This document shows positions 15,943-25,746 of a stretch of 64,000 nucleotides of DNA, in pieces (position 1 is the first letter of the stretch; every line of letters begins with the position of its first letter). The position numbers were made by a program, and so were the translations under genes. Below the pieces are notes generated by a model, which saw nothing but the letters and a program-made list of their open reading frames with translations, did no database searches and was not told the origin of the DNA. Source of the DNA: JAGTVB01 sp049282355 (GTDB lineage Bacteria > Pseudomonadota > Gammaproteobacteria > HK1); contig JBAPTW010000033.1 of the NCBI GenBank assembly GCA_049282355.1, positions 62,001-126,000 of the forward strand, in the 5' to 3' direction.

Positions 15943-16960
15943 GGCGATCCTGCTGGCGTTGAAGTTGGTAACGAGTCACCGCTCGCAGATGCTCCCGGTA
16001 GGTTGCAGAGAAATGGTGGCTACCATCTCCCCGGGCTACGAAAAAGAGGGCATCACCAAATTCGGGATGAAGTGCAGCCCGAATTGCGTCGCCACCGGGC
16101 ATGGCTATAGGCGTAGGAGGTAAGCCGCTACGACGATAGGTATTGTAAGGTGTCACTTCTTTCAGATCGCGGCGCCGCAGATCGCCGTCGAAAGCGTTAC
16201 CCAAGCCATAGATGACCGTGGGATCGCTAGCCAGACGCATGCCTTTGTTGAGCCGTTGAACGAAAACCCCGGCTATTCGTTCCCGTTCATCGTGTCGGCC
16301 GGTTTCCTTTTCAATGATAGAGGCCAAGATCAAAGCCTCGTATGGCTTGCGATAAGGTAGGCCGCTAGCCCGCCCTTCCCATTCCAATTGGAGGCGTTTG
16401 CGCATAGTGCTATAAGCCCGACGCAAGAAGTCACGGTCATTGAGAGCGCTCGGAAAGTAATAGGTCTCGGGATAAAACCATCCCTCCGGATGTATGCCGC
16501 CCAGTCCAAGGGCATCCATGATTCCCTCTGGCTGCAGTCCCGTGAGTGTTTGTGTGATGTGCGGATGTGCACGCACTGCAGCGAGTACCTCTTTGAAAGT
16601 CCAGCCTTCGACAAGGGTCAAGGCGTGCTGAACCACCCTTCCGGAAACGAGCATATCGAGGAGTTGAAGCGGGGTTGTTCCCGCGTCGAGCCGATATTCG
16701 CCGGCTTTGATTTGCGTGGCTTTTCCATGCAAACGAGCATACCAGAGAAGCACCCAGGGTCGATGGAGGATGCCTTGATCCGAGAGCTGAGACACAACCT
16801 CCGTTAAGGTCATGCCGGGTGTCACGACGTAGGTGAGAGGCGCTTCGACCATATGCAAGGTGCGTTTGCTCAGGGCAAAATGCTCCATTGCCATCCAACC
16901 TGCGACGACACTCGTCATGAGCAGCAATGCGCCCCAAAACCTGTATAGGACTTTGTGCAT
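15917..16960 (-). CDS. mltG: Endolytic peptidoglycan transglycosylase MltG
   Basis: Inner-membrane lytic transglycosylase that cleaves nascent glycan strands. 347 residues: one membrane anchor at about 7-25 (FWGALLLMTSVVAGWMAM), a LysM-like region, then the YceG catalytic domain with LILASIIEKETG, which contains the catalytic Glu, and NTYRRSGLPPTPIAMPG near the end. The 3' end overlaps the 5' end of tmk. Gene order pabC-mltG-tmk is the family norm. Confidence 0.95.
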   Translation of the reverse strand: MHKVLYRFWGALLLMTSVVAGWMAMEHFALSKRTLHMVEAPLTYVVTPGMTLTEVVSQLSDQGILHRPWVLLWYARLHGKATQIKAGEYRLDAGTTPLQLLDMLVSGRVVQHALTLVEGWTFKEVLAAVRAHPHITQTLTGLQPEGIMDALGLGGIHPEGWFYPETYYFPSALNDRDFLRRAYSTMRKRLQLEWEGRASGLPYRKPYEALILASIIEKETGRHDERERIAGVFVQRLNKGMRLASDPTVIYGLGNAFDGDLRRRDLKEVTPYNTYRRSGLPPTPIAMPGGDAIRAALHPEFGDALFFVARGDGSHHFSATYREHLRAVTRYQLQRQQDRHGQRRTDD

Positions 16961-17124
16961 GTAGTACCCGCTTTCGCTGTCGCAACTCCGATGCGGCTGC
17001 TTTCCATCCTGGCTAAGCTACACCGAGCTTGCCCTTAACCTTATTAGGCATTTGTTGCAGTCCGAATAGGCAAGTTGGCGGTCATTCGTACGTATCACGA
17101 AAGCGCGCACTGTGACGAACCGAT

Positions 17125-17952
17125 TCACTTACGTGCGATCACACGTCGACGCACTAATTCACGTTGCAGGTGCTGGGTAATGGGACCAACCGCATAGCTG
17201 CGGCTAGCGAACCGTTCCACCGGCCAAATGCCAAAAAGGCTGTTGCAAAAAAAGATCTCTTCCGCCGTTACCATAGATGCCAATCGAATTGCCGTAACCC
17301 GTAAAGGCACTTTTCGCTCGGAACGGATCACCTCCATAATGATTGCGCGCATCACGCCGTCTACCCCGCAGTGCGTTAAGCGGGGCGTGATCAACTGGCC
17401 ATCCTTGACGAGGAACAGATTGCTCATCGTGCCTTCAATAACCCACCCTGAGGTATCGAGCATAAGCCCCTCGGGGCAGTTGGAAATTTGGCACTCGCGA
17501 CGGGCCAAAACTTGCTCTATTCGATTGAGGTGCTTAAGACCGGCCAGCAACCGATTTCGACTCAGTCGAACGCGGCACTGATGGGCGACTATTCCTTTAC
17601 GCCAATACGACAGAGGATAGGTAGCCCAGGGATGAAGCGACAAGATGCGCGTTGGCGAGACATGCTGGGGCGGGGCATATCCCCGGCCAGCCGTGCCACG
17701 GGTCACGATAAGCTTGAGAACGCCGCGCTGCACACCCGTTGACATCGTGGAGATTTCGCGTTGCAGCGTATCGATATCCGGCATCGGTATCCCCAGTACC
17801 TGGCATCCACGAGCCAACCGCTGAAGATGATGTTGCACACAAAGGGCTTCGCTATGCCACACGGGCAGTGTTTCAAACAGCCCATCGCCGTATTGGAAAC
17901 CTCGGTCAAGGAAAGAGAGACTGCTCGTCTCTCGACCGTTTATCAGCGCCAC
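17125..17952 (-). CDS. pabC: Aminodeoxychorismate lyase
   Basis: PLP enzyme that turns 4-amino-4-deoxychorismate into p-aminobenzoate for folate. 275 residues of the branched-chain aminotransferase fold: DRGFQYGDGLFETLPVW at the N-terminus, the PLP lysine in LKHLNRIEQVLAR, and EGTMSNLFLVKDG. It starts with GTG, and its first base overlaps the pabB stop (TAGTG), which supports this start and couples it to pabB. Confidence 0.94.
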   Translation of the reverse strand: MALINGRETSSLSFLDRGFQYGDGLFETLPVWHSEALCVQHHLQRLARGCQVLGIPMPDIDTLQREISTMSTGVQRGVLKLIVTRGTAGRGYAPPQHVSPTRILSLHPWATYPLSYWRKGIVAHQCRVRLSRNRLLAGLKHLNRIEQVLARRECQISNCPEGLMLDTSGWVIEGTMSNLFLVKDGQLITPRLTHCGVDGVMRAIIMEVIRSERKVPLRVTAIRLASMVTAEEIFFCNSLFGIWPVERFASRSYAVGPITQHLQRELVRRRVIARK

Positions 17953-19397
17953 TACATGCCCTTGGTCAGGGCGCGCAATGCCGCTTCTGCTTTGTGGCGA
18001 GTCTCTCTAAGCTCAAGTTCAGGGACTGAGTCAGCCACGATCCCCGCGCCCGTTCGTAGCCATATCTGTTCTTCGCGCCGAATCAGCGTTCGGATAAGAA
18101 TATTGAAATCCATGCTGCCATCCCAGCCGAGATAACCCATTGCTCCCGTGTACGGTCCCCGCGGTGCTGCTTCCAAAGCCGCGATAATTTGCATGCAACG
18201 GATTTTTGGGCAGCCGGTAATCGTACCTCCAGGAAAAATCGCCCGTACTACATCACCCGGAGTCACCTCCCGGCGGAGCCGGCCACAAACCGTCGAAACG
18301 ATATGATGGACATGGGGGTAGGATTCGAGGATCATGAATTCTGGAACCGTGACACTGCCCACCTGGCAGACCCTGCCAAGGTCGTTGCGTTCCAGGTCGA
18401 TGAGCATCGTGTGCTCCGAACGTTCCTTCGGGTTTGCCAATAAAGCCCGCGAGAGGATGCGGTCGGCTCTATCATTTCGGGAGCGAGGATGGGTACCCGC
18501 GATAGGGCGCGTCTCTATCACTCCGCCCCGCACTCTCGCCAGCCTCTCAGGTGAGGAGCTCAGAATCGCCGCGTCCCCGAAATTGGCAAGAGCGGCAAAG
18601 GGAGCGGGATTGAACTGGCGCAAGCGGTCGTACAACACCCCATGGGATAGATCAGGTCTCAATAGCCCCTGCCAACGGCGTGACAAATTGACTTGAAAAA
18701 CATCGCCTTCTAAAATATAAGCCTGAATTTCTGCAAGTCTGGAAAGGAATAGCTGTTCTGGCTCTTCTCGTATGGCCGCTTGCAGGATATCGCCGCGCTG
18801 CCTCTCCAGCTCCGGTGCCTGCAGCAGATCCTCTTCCATAATGGGCACCAGCTCTCGTGCCTTTAGCTCGGCAACGACAGTTGTTCGCCGTAGCTGGTGG
18901 TCCCGAATGATCGCGGCCGGCATCCGGTAAGCCGCGGCGATCGGCAAGCCCTCTTCTGAGCAGGGAAGGCTCAAAACCGGTTCAATCTGGGCAGCCAGCT
19001 CATAACCAAAATACACGAACCATCCGCCACAGAACGGCAGCTCGCTGGGTAATGGCTGCCAATTTCGATGCTCGTTCCACCATAAATCGAGATTATGCAA
19101 AAAATCCTGCCCGCAGGTTCGGAACACGTCACTGCGCAATCCGCCCTCAGGCCATAATGCGAGTGAGCCCTGGGGAAAGGCAAACAGAAAATCATAACGC
19201 GCGTTGTCAGTGCCGCGCGCTACGCTTTCCAAAAGAAACGGGTAGCGTTCCGGATGACTCAAATGGACCGGTAGCAGATCCGCATAGCGATTGAGCCATC
19301 GGTAAGTACAGTTCGAATCGGACGGCGGCATTGTGTCGAAAGTACGCTTGACCCCGACATGATCCGGCCGCGCAGTTGAGCAGTGCTTTGCCCTCAT
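17952..19397 (-). CDS. pabB: Aminodeoxychorismate synthase component I
   Basis: Converts chorismate and ammonia to aminodeoxychorismate. About 481 residues with an N-terminal lobe and a chorismate-binding domain (PIAGT, EHTMLIDLERNDLGRV, FPGGTITGCPK, TGAMGYLGWDG, RTGAGIVADS). It has PIAGT where E. coli PabB has PIKGT with a reactive lysine; the alanine form is also typical of TrpE. Because pabC follows directly, PabB is still the better call. An internal ATG at 19331 is an alternative start. Confidence 0.9.
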   Translation of the reverse strand: MRAKHCSTARPDHVGVKRTFDTMPPSDSNCTYRWLNRYADLLPVHLSHPERYPFLLESVARGTDNARYDFLFAFPQGSLALWPEGGLRSDVFRTCGQDFLHNLDLWWNEHRNWQPLPSELPFCGGWFVYFGYELAAQIEPVLSLPCSEEGLPIAAAYRMPAAIIRDHQLRRTTVVAELKARELVPIMEEDLLQAPELERQRGDILQAAIREEPEQLFLSRLAEIQAYILEGDVFQVNLSRRWQGLLRPDLSHGVLYDRLRQFNPAPFAALANFGDAAILSSSPERLARVRGGVIETRPIAGTHPRSRNDRADRILSRALLANPKERSEHTMLIDLERNDLGRVCQVGSVTVPEFMILESYPHVHHIVSTVCGRLRREVTPGDVVRAIFPGGTITGCPKIRCMQIIAALEAAPRGPYTGAMGYLGWDGSMDFNILIRTLIRREEQIWLRTGAGIVADSVPELELRETRHKAEAALRALTKGM

Positions 19398-19471
19398 GCG
19401 CCTTCAACTTACTCGGCCGGTTCTAAAGCGCTTCTGATGGGGCTCTTCGATTAGAACTCGGAAAGGGAGTG

Positions 19472-20710
19472 CTAGGACATGCGTCCCAAGATGAGGGTAC
19501 CGTTGGTACCACCAAAACCAAAGGAATTGGTCAAAGCGACATCAATCTTCATGTTGCGGGCGAGATTCGGCACGTAATCAAGGTCGCAGTCTTCATCCGG
19601 CTCCTCAAGATTGATGGTCGGTGGAGCAACCTGATCACGAATGGCAAGAATACAAAAAATTGCCTCCACGCTGCCGGCAGCTCCGAGCATATGCCCTACC
19701 ATCGACTTCGTCGAACTTACCGCTAGATCGGACGCATATGATCCGAAGACTTGCTTAATCGCTCGCGTTTCCGCGACATCGCCTGCTGGCGTAGAGGTAC
19801 CGTGAGCATTGATGTAGTCAATGTTCTGTGGATTTAGGTCGGCATCATGGAGAGCAAGAGCCATACAGCGACTGGCTCCTCGAGCATCTGCAGCGGGGAG
19901 CGTAATATGGTAGGCATCACTGTTCTTGCCGTACCCGAGAAGCTCCGCATAGATTCGAGCGCCACGGGCCTTAGCTATTTCATAGGCCTCAAGCACGATG
20001 ACACCGGCCCCATCGGCGAGCACGAAACCGTCGCGCCCTTTGTCCCAGGGCCGGCTGGCCTGCTCCGGTGCATCATTTCGCGTCGAAAGGGCTCGCGCTG
20101 CCGCAAATCCGCCCAGTCCCATGGGGGATGTAGCCATTTCCGTGCCACCGGCTATCATGGCATCCACATCTCCTCGTTCAATCATGCGCGCGGCATCACC
20201 GATGTTGTGTGTGCCGGTGGCACAGGCGGAAACGATTCCATAGTTGGGCCCTCGAATGCCGTACATTATCGACAGGTTGCCCGCTACCATGTTGATAATA
20301 TTACTTGGCACAAAGAACGGTGAGATCTTGCGGGGGCCTCCGGAAAGGTAGGTGTCATAGCCCTTTTCGATTCCTGGCAGCCCACCAATACCGGAGCCGA
20401 TAGCAATGCCGATGCGTTCACTCTTCTCTTCTGTAATCTCCAATCCAGCATCCTCAATCGCCTGGATGCTAGCGGCGATCCCGTAATGAATAAAGGGATC
20501 CATTTTTTTTAACTCTTTTTGCGGAAGATAACGTGACAGATCGAAATCGCGCACGACTCCGCCTATACGACTGGGAAATAGCGTCGTGTCAAAAGTGTCG
20601 ATCAGCGATATTCCGCTCTTTCCTGACACTATCTTTTCCCAAGTCCCTTCAACGTTAGGACCAAGAGGGGTGACAAGTCCTAGGCCTGTCACTACCACGC
20701 GTCGCTTCAA
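19472..20710 (-). CDS. fabF: 3-oxoacyl-ACP synthase II
   Basis: Condensing enzyme that elongates acyl-ACP with malonyl-ACP. 412 residues, family length. The Cys-His-His triad is visible in SACATGTHNIGDA, NAHGTSTPAGD and STKSMVGHMLGAAG. RRVVVTGLGLVTPLGPNVE is the standard start. It follows acpP by about 80 bases, in a single minus-strand fatty acid operon. Confidence 0.97.
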   Translation of the reverse strand: MKRRVVVTGLGLVTPLGPNVEGTWEKIVSGKSGISLIDTFDTTLFPSRIGGVVRDFDLSRYLPQKELKKMDPFIHYGIAASIQAIEDAGLEITEEKSERIGIAIGSGIGGLPGIEKGYDTYLSGGPRKISPFFVPSNIINMVAGNLSIMYGIRGPNYGIVSACATGTHNIGDAARMIERGDVDAMIAGGTEMATSPMGLGGFAAARALSTRNDAPEQASRPWDKGRDGFVLADGAGVIVLEAYEIAKARGARIYAELLGYGKNSDAYHITLPAADARGASRCMALALHDADLNPQNIDYINAHGTSTPAGDVAETRAIKQVFGSYASDLAVSSTKSMVGHMLGAAGSVEAIFCILAIRDQVAPPTINLEEPDEDCDLDYVPNLARNMKIDVALTNSFGFGGTNGTLILGRMS

Positions 20711-20723
20711 AACTCATACTCCA

Positions 20724-20768
20724 ATACAAACAAAAGGGCCGCAGGCCGACCCTGAGCACTCAATGACT
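20724..20768 (-). terminator. Weak hairpin between acpP and fabF
   Basis: On the minus strand a GGCC/GGCC stem within agggtcggcctgcggccc is followed by ttttgttt. The stem is imperfect. It may be a partial terminator that lets acpP transcripts outnumber fabF, as seen in other bacteria. Confidence 0.35.
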
Positions 20769-20788
20769 TTACTGCACTGACCGAATAG

Positions 20789-21031
20789 CTACTCTACCTG
20801 AATGTGCTGCTTGATATAGTCGATAGCCTGCTGAACTGTCGTGATTTTTTCCGCTTCGTTATCTGGAATCTCGCAGTTGAACTCCTCCTCCAATGCCATA
20901 ACCAACTCGACTGTATCGAGGGAATCGGCGCCAAGATCATCGACGAAAGAAGAATCCCCGCTGACTTCCTCTTCCTTGACGCCAAGCTGCTCGACGACGA
21001 TTTGCTTGACGCGTTCTTCAATGGTACTCAT
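20789..21031 (-). CDS. acpP: Acyl carrier protein
   Basis: 80 residues, acidic. The phosphopantetheine serine is in DDLGADSLDTVELVMALEEE. The ATG at 21031 gives MSTIEERVKQIV, the normal ACP start; GGAGG lies upstream. An in-frame upstream start would add 8 atypical residues. It sits between fabG and fabF. AcpS, which loads its cofactor, is encoded at 31752. Confidence 0.97.
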   Translation of the reverse strand: MSTIEERVKQIVVEQLGVKEEEVSGDSSFVDDLGADSLDTVELVMALEEEFNCEIPDNEAEKITTVQQAIDYIKQHIQVE

Positions 21032-21203
21032 TGCGAAATTGTCCTCCCTCACCACGAACCACGCGGGTTCGGCGTTAGTTTATTGCAAACAAAGTAACTT
21101 GCAACCAGTACTTAACGTGCGCTTTGCACTCCAACCATCGCGAAACCTCAATGGTCCCGCTTTACCGTACCCAGAAATCCTCCAAGCCAAGGAAAAGCTA
21201 CCT

Positions 21204-21947
21204 CTACGCCATATACATGCCGCCGTTAACGTGAAGCGTTTCCCCAGTGATGTAATCGGCCCCCGAGGACGCAAGAAACAATACAGCAGCTGCGACTTCC
21301 TCGCTGCGACCAAGACGGTTGAGCGGAATCTGACTTGTGAGTGCCTCGCGCTGCGTTTGCGACAGATTCTGTGTCATGTCGGTATCGATAAATCCCGGAG
21401 CCACAGCATTAACGGTAATCCCTCGCGAGCCAAGCTCGCGAGCCAATGATTTTGTGAACCCAATCACGCCAGCCTTTGCCGCGCAATAGTTCGTTTGCCC
21501 CGCATTGCCACTGGCAGCCACGATCGAAGCGATGTTTATTATACGTCCCCGGCGTGCCCTCATCATATGTTTCGCACAGATCCGCGACATACGAAAAACG
21601 CCTGTCAGATTGGTGCCGATAACTGCCTCCCACTCTTCGTCTTTCGTGCGCAGCAGCAGATTGTCCCGCGTAATTCCCGCGTTATTAACGAGTATCGTTG
21701 GTAACCGGTTTTCCGCCTGCAAGCCGGCGAACAACGCGTCTATGGAATCGGCGCTGGTGACATCAAGCACGATTCCTCGGCCCGAGATACCGTGCCGATG
21801 AAATCGAGCGGTGATAGCCTCGGCGCCTGCTGCGGAAGTGCCAGTACCAATCACCCACGCACCCTGGGCACCGATGACATCGGCAATTGCCGAACCTATG
21901 CCTCGAGTCGCCCCGGTAACCAGAGCCACTTCCTCTGCTAACGCCAT
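21204..21947 (-). CDS. fabG: 3-oxoacyl-ACP reductase
   Basis: NADPH-dependent short-chain dehydrogenase of 247 residues that performs the first reduction of each elongation round. TGATRGIGSAIAD binds the cofactor, LVNNAGITRDNLL and the catalytic Ser...YCAAK set (NYCAAKAGVIGF) follow, and the C-terminus has YITGETLHVNGGMYMA. Directly downstream of fabD with a 3-base gap. Confidence 0.97.
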   Translation of the reverse strand: MALAEEVALVTGATRGIGSAIADVIGAQGAWVIGTGTSAAGAEAITARFHRHGISGRGIVLDVTSADSIDALFAGLQAENRLPTILVNNAGITRDNLLLRTKDEEWEAVIGTNLTGVFRMSRICAKHMMRARRGRIINIASIVAASGNAGQTNYCAAKAGVIGFTKSLARELGSRGITVNAVAPGFIDTDMTQNLSQTQREALTSQIPLNRLGRSEEVAAAVLFLASSGADYITGETLHVNGGMYMA

Positions 21948-21950
21948 CGG

Positions 21951-22952
21951 CTACGCACCTGTGTACCCGAGGGCTGCCGACAAGCGGTTCAAGCTTGGAG
22001 TGGGTTCCAAAAGAGCAGCTGTCTGATCCAGCGCTTTCTTCAGACTTTCCACGTCATACGCTGGAAGTGCTGTCAAGCCACGATCGATACGCTTGCATAG
22101 CGCCGCGAGCACCTTGCCTGGCCCGCACTCCACCACGAGCTTGACGCCCCGGCGCGCGAGCGTCTGAACGGTTTCCGTCCACCGCACCGGGCTCGAGAGC
22201 TGGCGACCCAACGCTTCACGGATGTTGTGCGCATCTGGATGAACAGCAACATCGGCATTGTGAATAACCGGAATCGAAGGACGTGTCAACTTAACCGCCG
22301 CGAGCCGCTCAGCAAACCGATCAGTAACTACCCTCATCAGAGGGCTGTGGGCTGGCACACTCATTGGCAACACCACCGTGCGTTTCGCACCGATCGCCTG
22401 CGCCAACTTCAACGCTCGTTCCACAGCTGCTGTATGGCCAGCCACCACCACTTGGCCAGGGGCATTGAAATTCACCGGGGCAATCACCTCGTCCTCGGCT
22501 GCAATTCTACAGACACTGTGAACCTTGTCATCAGGCAAGCCTAAAATAGCAGCAATAGCGCCGATCCCATGGGGGACCGCTTCCTGCATCAACCGCCCCC
22601 GATCGGCAACAAGGGTCACGGCATCGCAAAAATCCAAAGCGCCGGCGCAGACAAGCGACGTATACTCTCCCAGACTATGCCCAGCCATCACACTTGGCAA
22701 CGGCCCACCTAAAGAACGCCAGACGCGCCACACAGCAACGCCAGCGGCTAACATCGCTGGTTGCGTTCGCTCCGTCGCCATCAGCGCCCGTTCCGGTCCT
22801 TGCTGAACCAAGCTCCATAAGTCATATCCCAGTGCCTCAGAGGCAGCACTGAACGTGCTTTCCACCTCAGGCTGGGCTTTGGAGAGAGCGGTCAGCATAC
22901 CTATGGATTGGGATCCCTGGCCAGGAAAGACAAATGCAAGTTCTGTGGGCAT
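21951..22952 (-). CDS. fabD: Malonyl-CoA:ACP transacylase
   Basis: Loads malonate on ACP. 333 residues: FVFPGQGSQSIGML at the start, nucleophile serine in GHSLGEYTSL, and histidine in the PAHSPLM segment. It lies between fabH and fabG. A little longer than the usual 310 residues because of a C-terminal tail. Confidence 0.96.
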   Translation of the reverse strand: MPTELAFVFPGQGSQSIGMLTALSKAQPEVESTFSAASEALGYDLWSLVQQGPERALMATERTQPAMLAAGVAVWRVWRSLGGPLPSVMAGHSLGEYTSLVCAGALDFCDAVTLVADRGRLMQEAVPHGIGAIAAILGLPDDKVHSVCRIAAEDEVIAPVNFNAPGQVVVAGHTAAVERALKLAQAIGAKRTVVLPMSVPAHSPLMRVVTDRFAERLAAVKLTRPSIPVIHNADVAVHPDAHNIREALGRQLSSPVRWTETVQTLARRGVKLVVECGPGKVLAALCKRIDRGLTALPAYDVESLKKALDQTAALLEPTPSLNRLSAALGYTGA

Positions 22953-22983
22953 TTCGGAAAAGCTCCCTGAAATTCAAATGTTT

Positions 22984-23940
22984 TTAATACTTCAGTAGGG
23001 CAGAGCCCCAAGTAAACCCGCCACCGAACGCTTCAAGCAACAGCGTGTCACCCCGGCTGATACGCCCGTCGCGTATCGCCACATCCATGGCCAGAGGAAC
23101 CGAGGCCGCTGATGTATTGCCATGCTCCTCGATGGTGAGAACGACCCGTTCCATGGGGATACCCAGCATCTTTGCGGTGGCATTGATAATTCGAATATTA
23201 GCTTGGTGGGGAACCAGCCAATCCACGTCACAGCGGTCCATATCATTCGCCGCTAGAGTCTCATCCACGATTCGACCCAGCGTTCGAACCGCAACCTTGA
23301 ATACCTCGCCCCCCTGCATGCGAACGTAAGCAGGGTGCTCATACCCGTGAAAAACCCCCCCATCGACGTAAAGTAGCTGTTCGTAGCGCCCATCTGCATG
23401 GAGATGCGTGGACAAGATCCCGGCAGCCTCGCTTGCCCCTAGGATAACCGCCCCAGCGCCGTCACCAAAAAGTACGCACGTGCCTCGGTCCGTCCAGTCC
23501 AAGATCTTTGAGCTTGCATCCGCACCGACAACCAGTGCGCACTTGGCAGCACCTGTGCGGATAAACTGATCCGCTATGCTAAGGGCATAGATAAAGCCGG
23601 TGCAAACGGCCTGGACATCAAACGCCGGGCATCCGGATATGCCGAGTCGTGCCTGTAATCGGCAGGCGGTGGCTGGATAAACCAGATCGGGGGTCGTTGT
23701 TCCTAGGACCACGAAATCGATCTTATCCTTTTCGATCCCGGCTGCCTCCAGCGCGCGCCGCGAAGCATGCTCTGCCAGATCGCATGTCGTTTCTCCCGGA
23801 CCCACAATATGACGCTTTCGAATACCTGTTCGCTCTTGTACCCAAGCATCCTTGGTGTCAACAAGCCGTTCGAGGTCTGAATTGGTCAAAACGTGTTCGG
23901 GAAGGTAACCTCCTGTACCGAGCACCCGCGCGAATGTCAC
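22984..23940 (-). CDS. fabH: 3-oxoacyl-ACP synthase III
   Basis: Starts fatty acid synthesis by condensing acetyl-CoA with malonyl-ACP. 318 residues with the Cys-His-Asn triad in VQAVCTGFIYAL, WLVPHQANIRI and EEHGNTSAAS. The start overlaps the plsX stop by 4 bases. Confidence 0.97.
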   Translation of the reverse strand: MTFARVLGTGGYLPEHVLTNSDLERLVDTKDAWVQERTGIRKRHIVGPGETTCDLAEHASRRALEAAGIEKDKIDFVVLGTTTPDLVYPATACRLQARLGISGCPAFDVQAVCTGFIYALSIADQFIRTGAAKCALVVGADASSKILDWTDRGTCVLFGDGAGAVILGASEAAGILSTHLHADGRYEQLLYVDGGVFHGYEHPAYVRMQGGEVFKVAVRTLGRIVDETLAANDMDRCDVDWLVPHQANIRIINATAKMLGIPMERVVLTIEEHGNTSAASVPLAMDVAIRDGRISRGDTLLLEAFGGGFTWGSALLKY

Positions 23941-24959
23941 ACGGCCTCCTTTGTGGTCAACATCGACTCCAAAAGCTTGCTAATCCGTGCCGGCACGTTT
24001 TTTTGCACTTCCGCAATCGCTTCCCTAATAGCATTGGTGAAAGCCAAAACATCGGCTCCACCGTGACTCTTAACCACAATCCCTCGAAGTCCGACAAGAC
24101 TCGCTCCATTGTAGCGCCGGGGATCAATCTTGCGTCGCAGCCTGTTAAGCACGGGTCGTGCCACCAAAGCCGCGATGCGAGCATAGAAACTTCCCGTGAA
24201 TTCTTGCTTGACATAATAGCTGATCATGTGGGCGACACCTTCACTCGATTTAAGCGCCACATTGCCCACAAATCCGTCACACACGATAACGTCCGCGGTG
24301 CCTCGATAGATGTCGTCCCCCTCAACAAATCCGATGTAGTTCAGCTCGCTGCCCGCTAGCAACCGAGCCGTTTCTCTAACTCTTTGATTCCCCTTTATTT
24401 CTTCCTCACCGATGTTCAACAATCCGACGCGTGGGTGGGCCACATTATCAACAGCGTTGGTCAGCACCGATCCCATTACCGCAAACTGAAATAACTGCCC
24501 CGGTGTGGAGTCCACATTGGCGCCAAGGTCAAGGAGATGCGTATGCCCGCATATGCTCGGCAGCGAAGTAACGATGGCTGGACGATCGATGCCGGGCAGT
24601 GTCCGCAGCACGAATCGCGCAGTGGCCATCAAAGCACCGGTATTGCCAGCGCTCACGCAGGCATCGGCGTTACCTTCCTTGACTAAGTTGAGCGCCACCC
24701 GCATGGACGAATCTTTCTTCGTGCGAAGGGCCAGCGATGGAAGCTCATCCATTGCCACTGTTTGTGAAGCGTGGCGGATACTCAAGCGCTCACTATCGGC
24801 GGCCCCCTGGGCGTGGACGGCGCGCTCCAGGGTCGCCCGCTCCCCCACCAAAATAACGTGCAGCCCATCATACTCAGACAGCACACGCAGGGCCGCGGGA
24901 ACGACCACGGCTGGGCCGTGATCGCCACCAAAGGCATCAAGAGCAACAGTGAGGGTCAA
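23937..24959 (-). CDS. plsX: Phosphate acyltransferase PlsX
   Basis: Makes acyl-phosphate from acyl-ACP for phospholipid synthesis. 340 residues; ALDAFGGDHGP at the N-terminus, SAGNTGALMA and VCDGFVGNVALK are family signatures. Between rpmF and fabH, as usual, with only 3 bases separating it from rpmF. Confidence 0.96.
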   Translation of the reverse strand: MTLTVALDAFGGDHGPAVVVPAALRVLSEYDGLHVILVGERATLERAVHAQGAADSERLSIRHASQTVAMDELPSLALRTKKDSSMRVALNLVKEGNADACVSAGNTGALMATARFVLRTLPGIDRPAIVTSLPSICGHTHLLDLGANVDSTPGQLFQFAVMGSVLTNAVDNVAHPRVGLLNIGEEEIKGNQRVRETARLLAGSELNYIGFVEGDDIYRGTADVIVCDGFVGNVALKSSEGVAHMISYYVKQEFTGSFYARIAALVARPVLNRLRRKIDPRRYNGASLVGLRGIVVKSHGGADVLAFTNAIREAIAEVQKNVPARISKLLESMLTTKEAV

Positions 24960-24962
24960 ACC

Positions 24963-25142
24963 CTATTCATCCTTATCTGCGGTGACCTTTTTGCCCCGGT
25001 AAAACCCTTCACGGCTGACATGGTGACGCAGATGAGTTTCACCCGTTGTCGGGTCGATGGATATGGGTGGCAGTGGCAGTCGATCGTGAGAACGGCGCAT
25101 GCCCCGCTTCGAGCGACTCTTACGATTTTGTTGTACGGCCAT
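24963..25142 (-). CDS. rpmF: 50S ribosomal protein L32
   Basis: 59 residues beginning MAVQQNRKSRSKRGMRRSHD, the standard L32 start, and ending in GKKVTADKDE. The zinc-binding cysteines of some L32 proteins are absent, as in most gammaproteobacterial forms. Lies between yceD and plsX, the usual yceD-rpmF-plsX arrangement. Confidence 0.96.
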   Translation of the reverse strand: MAVQQNRKSRSKRGMRRSHDRLPLPPISIDPTTGETHLRHHVSREGFYRGKKVTADKDE

Positions 25143-25162
25143 CAGAATTCCTAGCTTAACAA

Positions 25163-25687
25163 TCAGCGCTTCAGGTTGTTGAGCACCGCGAACGGACTCG
25201 CCTTTGCGTCTACATTTGCATCTAAATCAGAGTCCGCACCAGCGCCTGATACAACGGCCTTCGGACATCGATTCTCTGGGTGCATAGGGACAATCGGCAA
25301 TGCCAGTATCAGTTCATCCTCAACTATTGTTACCAGAGATAGGGGACTATCCTCTTGTGCAACAAGCGGCTCGTAGCCGGGCTCCAACCGCTCTCGGGAC
25401 ATCACCGTTGGAATCAAGCCAAGGCGCATCTCACAATAAGCTGGCCAAGGGAGCGGCTCCAGGCAGCGCTGACACACCAGCTGCAGCTCACCTTGGATCG
25501 TGCCTTGAATGCAGAGGCATCCATGGTCCCCGCGCCTAAAGCGCAGATCTATCACTATCTCACCTGCAGTGCTGCACAGGGCCTCGGCGAGACGCCACAT
25601 CCGTGCGACAGGGATCTGACCCTGCAGGGAACGCCCGGAGCGAGCCAGCTGAAGCGGATAAATGAGCTCGGGCAAGCCCTTTGACAT
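25163..25687 (-). CDS. yceD: YceD/DUF177 protein (23S rRNA accumulation protein)
   Basis: 174 residues. The paired cysteines in LVCQRCLEPLPW near the middle and the acidic strand region VEDELILALPIVPMHPENRC are typical of YceD. Members influence 23S rRNA accumulation and lie beside rpmF in most bacteria, as here. A low-complexity Asp/Ala-rich tail precedes the C-terminus (SPFAVLNNLKR). Confidence 0.93.
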   Translation of the reverse strand: MSKGLPELIYPLQLARSGRSLQGQIPVARMWRLAEALCSTAGEIVIDLRFRRGDHGCLCIQGTIQGELQLVCQRCLEPLPWPAYCEMRLGLIPTVMSRERLEPGYEPLVAQEDSPLSLVTIVEDELILALPIVPMHPENRCPKAVVSGAGADSDLDANVDAKASPFAVLNNLKR

Positions 25688-25746
25688 AACCGCGTAATAT
25701 TAATTAAGGTAGGCTTCATTAGTCAAAAACTATTCATCGCTCTTTT

